A stretch of DNA of 64,000 nucleotides from Cladobotryum mycophilum. Lineage: Eukaryota; Ascomycota; Sordariomycetes; Hypocreales; Hypocreaceae. The translations under genes were made by a program, and so were the position numbers. Numbering within the stretch: the first letter of the stretch is position 1; every line of letters starts with the position of its first letter. Of the stretch, positions 42,841-54,817 are shown in pieces. The notes under the pieces were generated by a model. The model had not been told where the DNA came from, searched no databases, and saw only the letters and a program-made list of their open reading frames with translations. Location of the stretch: the NCBI GenBank assembly GCA_036429605.1, contig CM071590.1, positions 4,030,001 through 4,094,000 of the forward strand, given 5' to 3'.

Positions 42841-44723
42841 TTAAACACGATGCTTGGATCGAGGTGTTTGGATATCTATTTTGACAGATATTTTGATGGA
42901 GGGTTTTTCGTCATCATTCTTAGCGATTGCATTTATTTTGTCGGCGAGATCTTCTAGGTTGATACCCTTGGCCCTCTCAGGGGCCAAGCTAACGTTCAAA
43001 ATGATCTTATCACGTTTATGCTCTCGGTGCTCAAAGTGTGAATGGAAGCTGCGCTGTTGTTAGACTCTGTGGTGACGGTGATGGAATGTGGGAAACGTAC
43101 CTAACATCTTCAGCGATTTGATGTGCTTGGTCGGGCATAATGGGAAAGATGGTGGCTAAAATGCTGGCTACGCCACCGATATACTGTATCCAGAATGGGG
43201 CATTGTGGTCACGAGTCTCAACTATACCTCTTAGGCCTCTGTACAGCTGGGAATCCACAGGGCCTAGGCTTCCTCCCCACCTAGCGGCGATGCCTATGCC
43301 AAGAACTGCACGAGCAAGGTGCGTCAAGCCGGGCGAGTCGGTGTCTCGAGAAATGGCATGGTGCAAAGCAAATGCAGCGTTCGAATCGCCATCGTGGCCA
43401 TGGCGATTCCAAGCTTCTCGGACAAAAAGCAGGCCCAGACCGGTGTTGAATATGGTGGGCATGTGGGTGAGGTCCTCCTCCACTGGCAGGGATGTAGATA
43501 GCTTTTGCAAGATGGCATCGAAGAAAGGTTTCTCATGCTCCTTGACGTCAGCCAAGACGTCAAGGGGATTGCTCTCTCGGATCTCTCGGGGCAGTTTCAT
43601 CATCAGAGCTCCCTGCCTGTTGGAACCACCACAAAATGTGACCCAGCCAATGTTTGGGACAGCCTCGAGGAAGGCATCCACGACGGTGATGATGGCGGGA
43701 AACTGCTGTCGGCGCCGCTTGGATAAATCGTAAATCTTGCCCTTGTAGTCTTGATGGACCTTGAGCATCTTTGCAGTCTCCTTGAACTGATGACCAGGGA
43801 CAGAATAGGCTTTGGATGTCGGAATGGGGTAGGGGTTTATGGGTTCGTTGTGCATGAGCATGCTACCGTACCCACGGAACCCACCGCCGCACATGTAGAC
43901 GTCGACATGAGAGTCCTCGCCGTTCTCGTATGCTGTCTTGATGGCTTGAAGAGCAGGAAACTTTGAGCAGAGATCAGCGTAGAGCTTCTTGAAACCATCC
44001 CTCAGCTTGGTGAGTTCCATCGCACGAGTTTCCTCGGGGTGCTCTTCAAGAATGCGGATGAGCTTGGCGGCTCCATATGGCAAACTTTCGCCAGCTCTTG
44101 CAGCAGCCATTGGGTAGTCGTCGTTGCTGGTGTCCACCCAAGTCATTTGCACACTGCCGCCCCCAAGGTCCAGAAAAAGTGCACCGCCTGGAATGTTTCC
44201 CAGACCGCTCTTTGATCCCATCACTGCACCGAGGAGCGTCTCAACGGGAGGGTCGAGAATGTGGACACGCAATCCACCGGTAGCCTTACCGATAGCGTCA
44301 AGAATGTCGGGCGCATTGGCAGCACGACGCATGGCCTCTGTGGCGAGGACCATGATCTGCTTCGGGGGACGCCATGAAGGAGGGCAAGATGATGGAAACG
44401 AGAGACGGCGGCAGCGACCGAATCTATGGTTTCTTGGGGGAACACAGAACCGGAAGACGACGGGGTTAGGGCATCAAAGAGAGAGATGGGAACTCGAGTA
44501 GAGTAGATTGGGGTCATGAGACGGGTGCAAGGCGGTTCCAGGGAAGTGATGGAGTAACGGATAGCGTTACTGAACCATGTTAATGGGAGAAATGAAGGAT
44601 AAAGGACAATGAAACGAACCTTCCCATGTCAACAACAGCATAGAGATGGTTTTCGTCATCGGGAGTCCACAACGGAAGCTTCTCCGAGAGATTGTCCAGG
44701 GTGATGGTATCAACGGCCGCCAT
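42841..44723 (-). CDS. RTG2: Retrograde regulation protein 2 (Ppx/GppA-type ASKHA), frame broken once
   Basis: Three exons on the minus strand: 44723-44620, 44569-43101 and 43048-42841. Introns are 50 and 52 nt. The total is 593 aa once one base is added. Motifs are VVDMGS-N-IRYSI built across the first intron, LATEAMRRAAN, LFLDLGGGSVQMTW and VDVYMCGGGFRGYGS, then a C-terminal domain (HSHFEHREHKRDKI). These belong to the exopolyphosphatase/GppA fold; yeast Rtg2 senses mitochondrial state and activates retrograde signalling through Rtg1/Rtg3. The frame breaks after HGVP at five C on the coding strand (plus-strand G 44364-44368); six would give VPPKQIMVLATEA. Exon arithmetic closes only with that extra base. 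The first donor (GTTCGT) is weak but demanded by the motif. Confidence 0.88.
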
Positions 44724-47700
44724 GATGGAGAGGCGTCAAAAACGGAGAGGTAAGGAAGGTAAAAACAATAAAAAAAAACAATAAAAAATAAAAATAAAAA
44801 TAAAAATAAAAAATGTGTGGGAGGCGTTCTCGGTACTTTGCTTTCGGTGGTTAACAAAAACGTTACTCCGACGTATCTAAACACTGTCGATTGAATGAAT
44901 GAATCAGTAAGACTTTTGGTTTTTATCGCGTCTGAAACTGTGAGCTTGTTGGTGAACGGAATCAAGTTTCAGGATGTAACTCGGCAAAATGACAAACTGT
45001 GGGGTCCTTCTGTGGATCATGGACGGATCCGAACCTCCGTTACAGATTCGGAAGGAACCCTATAATAAACGTGGGACCACTTGGCGTCAGTTTTTTTTTC
45101 CCTCTCACTCACTCAGACTCACCCATTTGTCTTCTCCTCCTCCTCCTCTTCTTCATTCTCTCCCACTTTCAAGATTGTCTCGCCTTTTACTCACGAGCCA
45201 AAAAGAGAAAACAAGAAGAAGAAAAAACTGTCCATGTTTCTTCCAAAGCAGGCGGGAAATTGGGGGATTGCCCGACGACATTCATGCCCAAAGCGAAAAC
45301 CCACACCCACGACAGAAAAGTTTGGCCGATATGCACTTCATATGACCTCACGTCGAATTATCCGTGGCTCACAGACGTCTCGACCAATGGACGGTGCCGT
45401 CGAGCTCGCACACAGATGATGATACGTGGAACAGCGCTGTCCTGTCGTGCCCTGAGGCCCTACATCCTACATCCTACACTGCAGATTCTTCGTGCTTCGG
45501 TGTTACCAATATCTATCTGGGACTTTGTTTTTTCGCCGGCCTCCAGCCATTTGCCTGCCGCATGGGACGGGCAATTGTGGAGCGGAATCTGCGTTGTCAT
45601 CATCAGCCGACATGGGCTGAAACTAGTCAGGGCAGACTGATTGGCAGAGGGCCCCCCATTCGTGAGGATCCCAATGCGTGGATCAAGTGGTCGATGAGCC
45701 AGTCACTCGCCACTACGTCAACACACACCAAAACGGAACATCGTATGCTAAGCTGAGGGTTGATGGCATCATGTGAGATTGGGGACTTTTCGACTCGTGA
45801 CAACCCCAATAGTAGAAGGTAGGGTAATGTGACTGCATTGTAGGCGGGGGTCCCATGGATATTGGGAAAGTGACTGCTCGTATTCATTTGAGCATCGAGA
45901 GTTGCATTGCTGAGAGAAAACACTATATATATATACATATATATATATGCGTCGATTGCATCTGCGTACAGGACTCTCTGACCTCGCCAACTTCCAAGGG
46001 GAAGAGAGAAAAAGAAAAAAGGCACGGTACCCACAAAAGCTTATTGCCAACCCTTTCCTCTGCATATTAACCACCTTATCTCTGCATGAATGGATCCCAG
46101 TGACAAAATCCTAAAAAGAAAGAAAGAAAGAAAGAAAGAAAAAGAAATTACTCAAAGAAAGCTCCAGTTCCATCCATCTAATGACATGTTGCAACCGCCG
46201 TTGGAACTTGTCAAGTTATTAGACATGGAAATCGAAACGTCATCTTGTCTCTAGTTTATAAGGGTGACAATCGATCAAGTCGCATTCTCAACGGTCAACG
46301 GGGCCTCTCGATCCAGACCCTTGATAATTATCCGGGGATGACCCCCCACGTGTCTCTGCGCCCTCGTCAATGGCTCAGAGGTGCATCTCGGGGTGGCGCC
46401 TTTGTTGGAGAAAATGCATGATGCAGCGGAGCCACTGGAGCAAAGACATGCGCTTATTATGGGTGTATTATTCGGCCCCTCAGCGGCAGCAAAAGGCAAT
46501 GGGACCCGGTGTGGTGCGTAAGGCATTACTCGTGCGGACGTAGCACTCACTCACTATATTGCTGTGGATTCTGTCCAGTTGATTATCTCTTCTTGGTAGG
46601 TGAGGTAAGTCCCCCTCCCTCCCTTCTCCCCCTCCTAGAGCCCGTTCCAAAGTGAACTCGTTGTTGTAGTAGGTGGCTGTCTGCTTTGTGAGGTCAACGA
46701 TAGCTTCTTGAGCAACAGTGGGGTAACTGGTGTTCCATCACCGTTCACGGCTGGCTTCATTCGGGGATTAACCCTGCTTTCGGTCAGGCACAAACGGTTG
46801 TTAATATATGCACTGAGCTCCCAGTGGCTTGACTCCAAACTCCTGCATCATTCATAAAACGTCCACCCATACAGCATACAGTTAATTATCGTCAAGTTGG
46901 TTTGTACAGCCAAAGCTTCTCAGCTCCCCCTCCCCCTTCTTAGACTCTCAACACTGCCATCTATGTTTTAGGAGAATCACGTCCGCCAAATGTCCGCAAC
47001 ATTTTCATTGGAGCAAAACGGAGGAGTTATTATGGCACCAGATAGAGAAGGGGGAAGGGATAGGTGGGTAAATGCTAACGTTACGTAGTGTGGTGGTAAA
47101 GGAGACCACAGAGTGCCCCTTATGGACCTTCAACCTCCCTCACATGCACAAGATGCACAGTGGTCATTGCTCTACTTGTGTATTCACACACAGACTGGAT
47201 GAAAAATTCAACTATAGCTCCACCGATATGTAATGCGAAGAACTTTTTCCTCCAAGGAATGTTTCTCCAAAACGCCAATGGCAATTGACTTGACTTCAAG
47301 AGAATGATAAGGGGCTGTTTTCTCAAACAATACGGAAGGAATAGCTGTAGAGAATAGCAAAAGTCAGCCCGTCGAGACAATGTCTCTCTCGCTCTGTCTG
47401 AATGGGATTTTGCCCCCTTCAGCTTTTGAGCTTTTAGTGGGCAATTCCTCGCTTAACTAAAGAGGGACCTAGCCGAGCGGGAGGGTCCACTTTTAGTCCG
47501 GTAGGATTGCGACAACGATTTTCTTAGTACATACCCAGTACGTACCTGTACATGCATTGTCCATGTGCCCACAAGACGCGTCACGACGCGTAAATCTCGC
47601 GAGACCACTCTGACGCGACAAAAAGTCACTCAGTTGTCGACCAGAACTTATCTCTCTCTCATGCGCTGGCTAGTAAAAAGGGCAATCGATCACATCATTG

Positions 47701-50284
47701 AGTTTCTATTTTCTCTAGAATAGTGCAATTGAATAGGAATAAATTGGTCTCAAAAATTGAGATGCGCCGTCGGTAGATCCGGCGCTGACGTTTTTTGTTT
47801 ATATAGAATGTTTGTTTTGTTTTGTTTTGTTTATTGTTTATTTTCGTATTTGTATTTATTTTTTGTTATTTTTCTTCTTCGATGGCGGGGGATACCCACG
47901 AATAATTCTCCATCCGCACGCTCCCCCTTCCGCCCGTTTGACCTGGACATGCGAACCGTTACCAATTATCAACCCTGCATTTTATCCAGACACATCGTCG
48001 AGTACTTGCACATACATCTTCCACACAGTGCTCACAGTGTTTCTCTCCTCGCTCGTTGACTTCTCTCAATCCTCCTCATCACACAAGCCACACCCAACCC
48101 GCAGCGAAATCCTTGCAAATATCCATCTCGTCCAGAACAGGGCCCAGCCTCCGCCTTTCAACGCCGGAAGAGCCTTCCGATCCCTCGAATTGCATTGAAT
48201 TATCCCATCTTCGAGGTGTGCGACGTGCACAACTTCGTTCTGGTTAGTCGTGCAAGCACCAACATGGAAAGTGGAAACAACTAAAGCAGTGGGTTCGACC
48301 AACAGGACCGTCCAAAGCTGCACGGGAAGAAGACGACGACGTGGGTCAACCCATGCCACACCCTCGACGACGACGAACTCCACTACGCACGCGCCGTCGC
48401 CGCACTGTCTGATCTGTCCAGGCATTCATTCATTCCGCTTTGCCAACCAGAGCCCAGATTCACACAGTACGAGACGGACAGCCGACCGGAGGTGGCGACA
48501 ACGGGGGACTGACTGAGATGCCTTGGTAGCCACCTCGATTGTGACATGCCTCCCACCCCTGATGGATACACATCACAACGAATGAGAAACACTGTGACCC
48601 CAGGACGGAACACTTCAATCGAGCCCTTCTTTTCTTTTCTCGCGGGGCTTTCCCGTCATTATTTTTTACGCCACAAACAGACACGGGCACTTCTGCAACT
48701 TCCAGTGCGCTGCCAAATGCAAAGGGACGGGCTCTAATATAATAAGCACGATTAAGAATAGCGCTTCTATCTAGTTACTTCTTACAGAGGCCGCGAACCA
48801 CTGTATATTTGGCCCGACTAGATTGATGATGGCTCCGGATTTATGTATCTTGTTTTGACGGCCATTTTCAAAAACAACGCGTCTACCCTGAAAGACGTGA
48901 AAGAGAGAGGGGGAGAAAAGAAAAACAATTGAACTCATTCCAACAACGCTTCCTGCCGGCACTTTTGCGGGATTTCACCTACCCGAGAGTCTCGGTCTCA
49001 GGTCCTACTCACTTTTCTCTTTTCTTTTTTCTACCTACCCTTCCAGTCGAGCGGGGGTGGTAAGAAGAAAAAAATACACAGTCCAGCGTTGCACCAGATG
49101 AATGCATGGCTGGAGCTTCTTTGCGTCTTCGAGTACGGCGTACAGTGTGTAACAAGTCTCGCCTCTCTGTACAAGTACATAGTCTACCTCGCTCCCACTA
49201 AACCTGGTAAACCTGGTTCAGGCCCCAGCCAGTGAGTGGACACACTGGGCTTCAGCAGCCCCAGGCCACTAAAAGCAAAAAACTGGCCAGTAGCTACAGC
49301 GGTTGAGCGCCAGGGTTAGGTCCGCGCCACCCGCTGCTGGTTCCAGCAAGTCCCACCTCCGCTGTGTGTGTGCTGGTCCTTCTTCTTGGCTCTCCACTGT
49401 CCTACATACAAACCCAGCAGTACCCTTGGTCTCCCTCTCTCTCCCCCATTCATTCTCCATTCCTGTCCTTCTTTTCGGCCTGTCCCAGTCCCATCTGTGC
49501 GAAGCGATCCCGCGCCCGTGGGGAGAAGCTGTGTCTTCGATTGCGAACTGCTGCTTGTGCGTGCATCAGTCAGTCAATCACTATCGCAAAGGTCGAGTCG
49601 CCATTTTCCTTGCTCGAGCCTCGACGTCGACATCCCTCGCCAACGCCAGCGCCGCATTTCAATTCCGAGACTTCGACAGCAACGACGCCAAACTGATTTC
49701 CTTGCTATTACTACTACCACTACTACCACCTCTCTACTACCTTAACGACTAGCCTATCTACACAGTTCTCCTACAGTATTCCCTCCCCTCCCCTTCGTCC
49801 TTCACCGCATCGCACCTGGGAAGAAATAGAATAAGACACAGACCCAAAATCCCGACCCAAACTCGCGCACACATCCTCTTCTTCTCAACCGCGACGACTC
49901 GTCGAATTATTTCCTTTTCTTTTGATTTTTTTCGCGCATAAATAAATAATACATCTTACTTGGACGCATTGCTCGCCCGGGCGCATCGAAACCACAAGCG
50001 CTGCGCACTTCCTGGTCGCCTCAGACAGAGCGTTCCAGACACGACCGCAATCGACAAGTTTTGTCGGCGCGTTCCAAACAAACCCAGCGCGCGGAAAATA
50101 AAGCAAGACAGTCCATTCCTCGACTCGAGACATCGCTGTCGCATCTTGAACACTTTCGCCTGGCTGGTTGTGGCGGAAACTTGGACTTCACTGCGCATTC
50201 GCTCAACTACATTCTACAGGCGCAATACTGCGCCACCCGTTGTCCAAGATCTCAGCGCATCCGCATACCATACAATATCCAGCA
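44724..50284. other. 5.5-kb gene-free interval with two divergent promoters
   Basis: No credible protein gene. The RTG2 side holds AAATAAAAAT repeats (44765-44815). The middle has TA repeats (45924-45950), (AAAG)n near 46119-46143, and the CpG-dense regulatory cluster at 47576-47604. From about 48900 the plus strand is C/T-rich with several splice-like sites, and the last 500-900 bases probably form a long 5' leader of the gene at 50285, carrying short upstream frames. Confidence 0.5.
47576..47604. promoter_or_regulatory. Cluster of two MCB boxes and a TCTCGCGAGA palindrome
   Basis: ACGCGT at 47576-47581 and again at 47586-47591, then the 10-bp palindrome TCTCGCGAGA at 47595-47604, in a CpG-rich patch within CpG-poor surroundings. 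ACGCGT is the MBF/MCB element of G1/S genes in yeasts. TCTCGCGAGA is a recognised promoter palindrome in animals, and its meaning in fungi is unclear to me. The nearest start codons are 2.7 kb (50285) and 2.9 kb (RTG2) away. Confidence 0.4.
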
Positions 50285-52234
50285 ATGCCACCCCTGAAGT
50301 CGCTCATGGCGCCTCGGGCGCGAGGGAACCGCAAGTTCCTGGGCCCTAAAACCCCAGAGCCCTTCGCTGAAGTAGAGGCTCAACCCCCATCACCACCGCG
50401 ACCGCGATTTCGTCTTAGGAGACGGAATGCCTCTCAGCGAGATCCTCCGACACAGCAATTTCTAGCATCCGTGGCAGCTGCCGACGTACCAATTCCTAGC
50501 ATTGAGGAGCCCCGTTTAGTTGACCAAGATATGTTGGCTACACCTGAACCCATCTTTGCTCAATTCAATCCAGTTGGATCAGACTTCCTAGATCTGCCTC
50601 ACGACGAGTTCCGTGGCAGAGCTACCTCTCCCCCAAAGACCCCAGCACCTCGCGTGGTCCCCTCACTGTCGCCCAAGCGATTCCCTGACTGGTCCATTGA
50701 CCAATCATACAGCAGTCTTGAGTCGAGTCCGGAATGCGACTCTAGTCGGCCGTCGACTGCTCAATCAACCCAGACCAGCGCGTCTCTTTTCAGCAGATAC
50801 TCTGTCAACTCGGACGACTGTAGCCAGTTCTGCCCAGATACCGAGGACTTTGGCGGCATGCTATGCACAGAAGACGCGAACAAGACTGTCAAGACAAATC
50901 CCATGGCAACTACCTCATCCAAGAGGAGATCGCGAAAGGCGCAGTGGACTAAACCCATGAGCCATCATCTCTGGTCTACATATATGACCTATCTACAAGA
51001 TCCCCATGTTACTCCTTTCAGAGTTAGCAAGGCTGGCATTCCGCCACAAGGGGTTTGCATGCGCGTCGCGAGGGAAGCAAAGCGAAGTTGGAAAGGATCA
51101 AGATCCCAAACCAAGATTGACAACAAGAGTGGCAGCGCGACACCAACAGTCGACGCCTCAGCGTCTTTCATGCAGTGGCCGCACAGCTGCGCAGCCACCC
51201 GCGCTCACCTACGAGAACTCTGCAAGATCAGCGCTGGAACCGCGGCGCGAAACCAGCCTTACCTTGCCCACAGCTCTACGCCATTTGGCAGAACAGCGAG
51301 TCGCTTCTGGAATCGCCGTTCAACACCAGTAGTAAACCCATCCGTCTTTTCTGGTTCTGATATGGCTCTGTCTTTGGCAGTTAGCACATGCGAATCTATG
51401 CAGCCGCAGGGACCTTTGGCCCAGCTCACAGCATCGAAACCCGAACCAACCACCGAAGCAGATGCGCCAGCGCTAGCCGGACCAGCAATTTCTGCCATTA
51501 GCACGATTGTTTCCGAATCTGGCATTGCCCGCTTGGGCTCACCCTTCATGGCGGCTAGAAGTTATGGTCCTAGCTCATCCAAATCAATAGTAGATAGCTT
51601 TGGTGCGGGCGCAGGGCCGCGAAAGAGGAGTCACACTGTGGGAACCCGACGAAATCTTGGCTCTCCGGCCAAGTTTAACGGCAGCCGAAGCAGCAACCAG
51701 AAGCGAAGAATTAGACAGCCAGCTTTGGAACCCCGAAGGTCTAAGCGACCCAGTCTTAGTTCGGACTTTTGGACTGCCCCTTCTACAAACGAAGATGGTC
51801 CTAGCCATGACACCCCGTTTCCCGAGTTCAGCTCTACGTCTTCTAGCCAGAGAGATACTCTGTTTGTTCCTCGGACCAACGTACATGAGCTTTTCGAGGC
51901 ACCGCATACTCCCACCTCTGGCGACAACGAAGGGACGAACATCATTACACACGAGGCCCTAGCGCCACCACCCGTAGGGATCCCCCGGAGACTGGGCTCG
52001 CCCTTTGCTGCTGTCAAGTCGAGCTTCTCGTTTCCTAACAGGTCATCTGGCGTCTCGGCGATTGACTTTGGCATCATCCGTCGACCGTTTGCCACGGTCC
52101 AACAACCTACGGATGTCAACACAACGCCAACAAAACTTTCTTCTTTTCGAAGCCGTCTTGCTTATATAGATGAGCGACTGAAGGACTTTCGTCGTCGGGA
52201 TACGCCGCGTCGGCGATCTCAGTCGCCCTTTTGA
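50285..52234 (+). CDS. Unrecognised Ser/Pro-rich protein with a conserved-looking WTKPMSHHLW motif
   Basis: Single exon, 649 aa from the ATG at 50285; the frame is open 117 bases further upstream, but this ATG begins the natural-looking MPPLKSLMAPRARG. Most of it is disordered Ser/Pro/Arg-rich sequence. One ordered island at about residues 220-280 reads KAQWTKPMSHHLWSTYMTYL, DPHVTPFRVSKAGIPPQGVC, MRVAREAKRSWKG, followed by a second short island FMQWPHSCAATRAHLREL. LGSPF occurs twice in the C-terminal half (SGIARLGSPFMAARS, RRLGSPFAAVKS). The C terminus is basic (DFRRRDTPRRRSQSPF). The islands look like a helix-rich, possibly nucleic-acid-binding domain. No family recognised. The long pyrimidine-rich 5' leader suggests a regulated gene. 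Confidence 0.8.
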   Translation: MPPLKSLMAPRARGNRKFLGPKTPEPFAEVEAQPPSPPRPRFRLRRRNASQRDPPTQQFLASVAAADVPIPSIEEPRLVDQDMLATPEPIFAQFNPVGSDFLDLPHDEFRGRATSPPKTPAPRVVPSLSPKRFPDWSIDQSYSSLESSPECDSSRPSTAQSTQTSASLFSRYSVNSDDCSQFCPDTEDFGGMLCTEDANKTVKTNPMATTSSKRRSRKAQWTKPMSHHLWSTYMTYLQDPHVTPFRVSKAGIPPQGVCMRVAREAKRSWKGSRSQTKIDNKSGSATPTVDASASFMQWPHSCAATRAHLRELCKISAGTAARNQPYLAHSSTPFGRTASRFWNRRSTPVVNPSVFSGSDMALSLAVSTCESMQPQGPLAQLTASKPEPTTEADAPALAGPAISAISTIVSESGIARLGSPFMAARSYGPSSSKSIVDSFGAGAGPRKRSHTVGTRRNLGSPAKFNGSRSSNQKRRIRQPALEPRRSKRPSLSSDFWTAPSTNEDGPSHDTPFPEFSSTSSSQRDTLFVPRTNVHELFEAPHTPTSGDNEGTNIITHEALAPPPVGIPRRLGSPFAAVKSSFSFPNRSSGVSAIDFGIIRRPFATVQQPTDVNTTPTKLSSFRSRLAYIDERLKDFRRRDTPRRRSQSPF

Positions 52235-53788
52235 TGACCATATTTCTTTTGTTCTTTTTTTATTATTACTTAACCCGATGCATATTTGCGTTACGAATCT
52301 GACGATATTATGGACATTATCTATCCATATTCAAAGTATACACCATCATCATCAGCATTAGCATCCGCCGTTATCGTTTATCCTGCATTGCGATACCTAG
52401 ATGGCAGCGAATCTGGAGCTGGACTATGCGACTATTTTTGCATATTCGCTTTTCATCACTGAGCTTTTTTTCTTTATTTATACGAGGAGAGTGCGATATA
52501 CATCCCCCATATAAGAGGGGTTCTGATCTACTCGAGACTCAGCTATACCTTTGTCCTTCATTTCTTTTTACACTGCAGCATTTTATTTTCTTGGGTGGCT
52601 ATGTGAAATTGGGTACTGGGTCCTGCTAGGATGATTGATACCCATGAATGATTTTTATGATTTTACGAAAGAATACAGAGGTCAGGAAGCCTCAGATATG
52701 TTTGACGCATTTGTTTGTTTGTTTTTCCCCCATATTTTCCAGCGTGTCTGGTTTCCCCATGTTGCTGCAAGCCGGCATGATGCTCGCAGGATGTGTTGAT
52801 CTCAACGTGAGAAACTGAATTTTTTTTTATTTTTTTACTTGGCTTCATGGTTTCATCTTCAGATGGAAGGACAAGCGAGGAATTACTGAATGGGAATATG
52901 ATGTTCTCTTTCGTTGTTCTTTTGCACAGAAATGCAAAGACCAAGACTCTCAAAAGACTCTCTGTGTGTCTACAATACATTACTCTAGCTCACAAATTTA
53001 TGATATATGAGACCCAATATGTTGATTAGCAATATCTTAAGCTTTTCCTATTTGAATGTGAACGTTGTAGAACTAGTGGATAAGCCACTGATGTCAAGTC
53101 CGGTCTGAAACAAAGGAGGGTATCTATGTAACTAGGATATTAAAAAAAAATTATGTACATCAAAAGGAAGGAAGTAGATTTTCGTTGATCATTATGTACT
53201 GTGATGTGGCGTGACGCGTTAAATGGCGTCCATTGATGGACGCCTGGGGGAACATCTCGATGGCTTATTGTTTGTTTGTTTGTTTGGATTCCAAGCCTTC
53301 GTGTTTTGAAAACCCCACGATGTGTGACGTTATTGTCCTGCAATGACAAGGGTATTGAGCAAAGGAAGCAAAGTTGCGCGTGTTGTATAGTGTGGCGGCG
53401 CCTCCTCTTTGGTTTTTGTAAAAACTCTTCCGTGATCGGAAGACATGGAAACGCTTCGTACTGTTCTTGTTGTTGACGGACCTCTGTTCCGAAGGTAAGC
53501 GTTCAGGGTTTTGACTTTTCTTCATCGCGTCGTCGGACCGATTTAGATTGAAAGACCGAGGGGGTTTCGCCTCGGTGGTGCCCGTGGGAGATGGGCTGAC
53601 GCCGGAATGTGCCAGATCTCCGTTCGTGTTCTTTTGTATAGAATGGTATGTAAAGTTCTGGATCAGGGGTTATACCCTACCCTTTTGACCCTTTACTATG
53701 TCTTGGTAAGTGGTTGGGCTAGTTCTAGCCGTATAGTATAGAATGTGGCTGGCTGCGTTAATACCGACCAAAAGGCCGGGTTCATCAT
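52235..53788. other. Convergent spacer with BTB gene
   Basis: 1.55 kb of A/T-rich 3' sequence between the stop codons of the 50285 gene and the BTB gene. TGTTTGTTTGTTTG repeats near 52708 and 53268. No gene seen. Confidence 0.5.
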
Positions 53789-54817
53789 TCAAGGTCCTCT
53801 CCCTCGAAACGTATTCGCAATGGACTGAGTAATGCTCGACACCCTCTTATCAAAGTTCTCACTATTGCGCGAGAACAACGACCCATTCCAGCGCTTGTTT
53901 AGCGACCACCTCGGCCGCGGCGGGTCGGGATCGCTCATGGCCCTCCCTGAGGTCCTGCCAGCAGAGTTCGGGCATGTGCTCTCACCGACGACAGCACGGT
54001 GCGAATGAAACGAGCACTCCCGAAAGCCGAATATGCGCTGCCCGTTGTGTAGCTCGTTGGCCGAGATTCGCAGCTGCGGGTTCTTGACACGCACGTCATG
54101 GCCTGATTCGCCCATGCTTTCCATGTGCTGTGAATAGTCGTCGCTAAACTCTGGCAGCGTCCTGAAGAGCCTCCGAAACTGGTCCGGGCTTGTGGAAACT
54201 AGATCGACTGTGCTGCCCCTGAGTTCGCAGCCCGTGGCCAGGGAGAATGCAACCATGGCGACTGCCCAGCGACGTAGGCGCATAGATGGCGAAGCTTCGC
54301 ACTCTGTATAAAGATAGGTAACAAGCTTGGGGGATACGTCCCAGTCATACTTGAGGTAAAGGTCCTGGGTAGCGTCCATGGCAATATCCTGTAGTGGGAG
54401 AAGGGAGAGTTCGGCGGCAAATAGATGAAGGTGAATAATGGCCCAACGGATATCTTCAAAGGCGTCTTCGCTTTTCTCATGAGCCATATCAACAGCGTTA
54501 CTGAGATGATCTCGAAAACTGGACGGAGAGTGAACCCATTCAGCGAAAAGCGCAAACATGGAGGCGGACTCGCTAGGAAGCCATAAGGAAATCGTCTTGG
54601 CGTGAAAGGGATCCTCGAGGCGCTCGCGGAAGAAGGGTGATATTTCGCAGAGAAGCTGTCTGTTTACCTTGAAACTGCGCTTCTTGGAGCCAACGAGTAT
54701 TGTCGTGGTCTCGAGGCCGGATGGCTTGGGTCTCGGTGGCAGAGCCTTGTCAAAGGTCGAACGACTGCTTCGAGATAGTGGCCGATCGAATCGGTTTGGC
54801 TGTTGTATGCTAACCAT
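53789..54817 (-). CDS. BTB/POZ-like domain protein
   Basis: Single exon, 342 aa from the ATG at 54817 (an upstream TTG at 54844 is not needed). The N terminus is basic and Pro/Ser-rich (ALPPRPKPSG). Residues about 36-105 look like a fungal BTB fold: TTILVGSKKRSFKVNRQLLC, EISPFFRERLEDPF, FALFAEWVHS. A helical region follows (DIRWAIIHLHLFAAELSLLPL, then DWDVSPKLVTYLYTECEAS), typical of fungal BTB proteins in which helices sense the rest of the chain. The C terminus is basic and Ser-rich. BTB proteins often act as adaptors for Cul3 ligases or as dimerisation modules; the role here is unknown. Confidence 0.8.
   Translation of the reverse strand: MVSIQQPNRFDRPLSRSSRSTFDKALPPRPKPSGLETTTILVGSKKRSFKVNRQLLCEISPFFRERLEDPFHAKTISLWLPSESASMFALFAEWVHSPSSFRDHLSNAVDMAHEKSEDAFEDIRWAIIHLHLFAAELSLLPLQDIAMDATQDLYLKYDWDVSPKLVTYLYTECEASPSMRLRRWAVAMVAFSLATGCELRGSTVDLVSTSPDQFRRLFRTLPEFSDDYSQHMESMGESGHDVRVKNPQLRISANELHNGQRIFGFRECSFHSHRAVVGESTCPNSAGRTSGRAMSDPDPPRPRWSLNKRWNGSLFSRNSENFDKRVSSITQSIANTFRGRGP

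Noticed and set aside
44221..44517. 98-codon minus-strand frame as a separate gene
   Set aside because: It is the part of RTG2 exon 2 upstream of the frame break.
48291..48300. GGGTTCGACC resembling a tRNA B box
   Set aside because: No A box or cloverleaf could be built around it.
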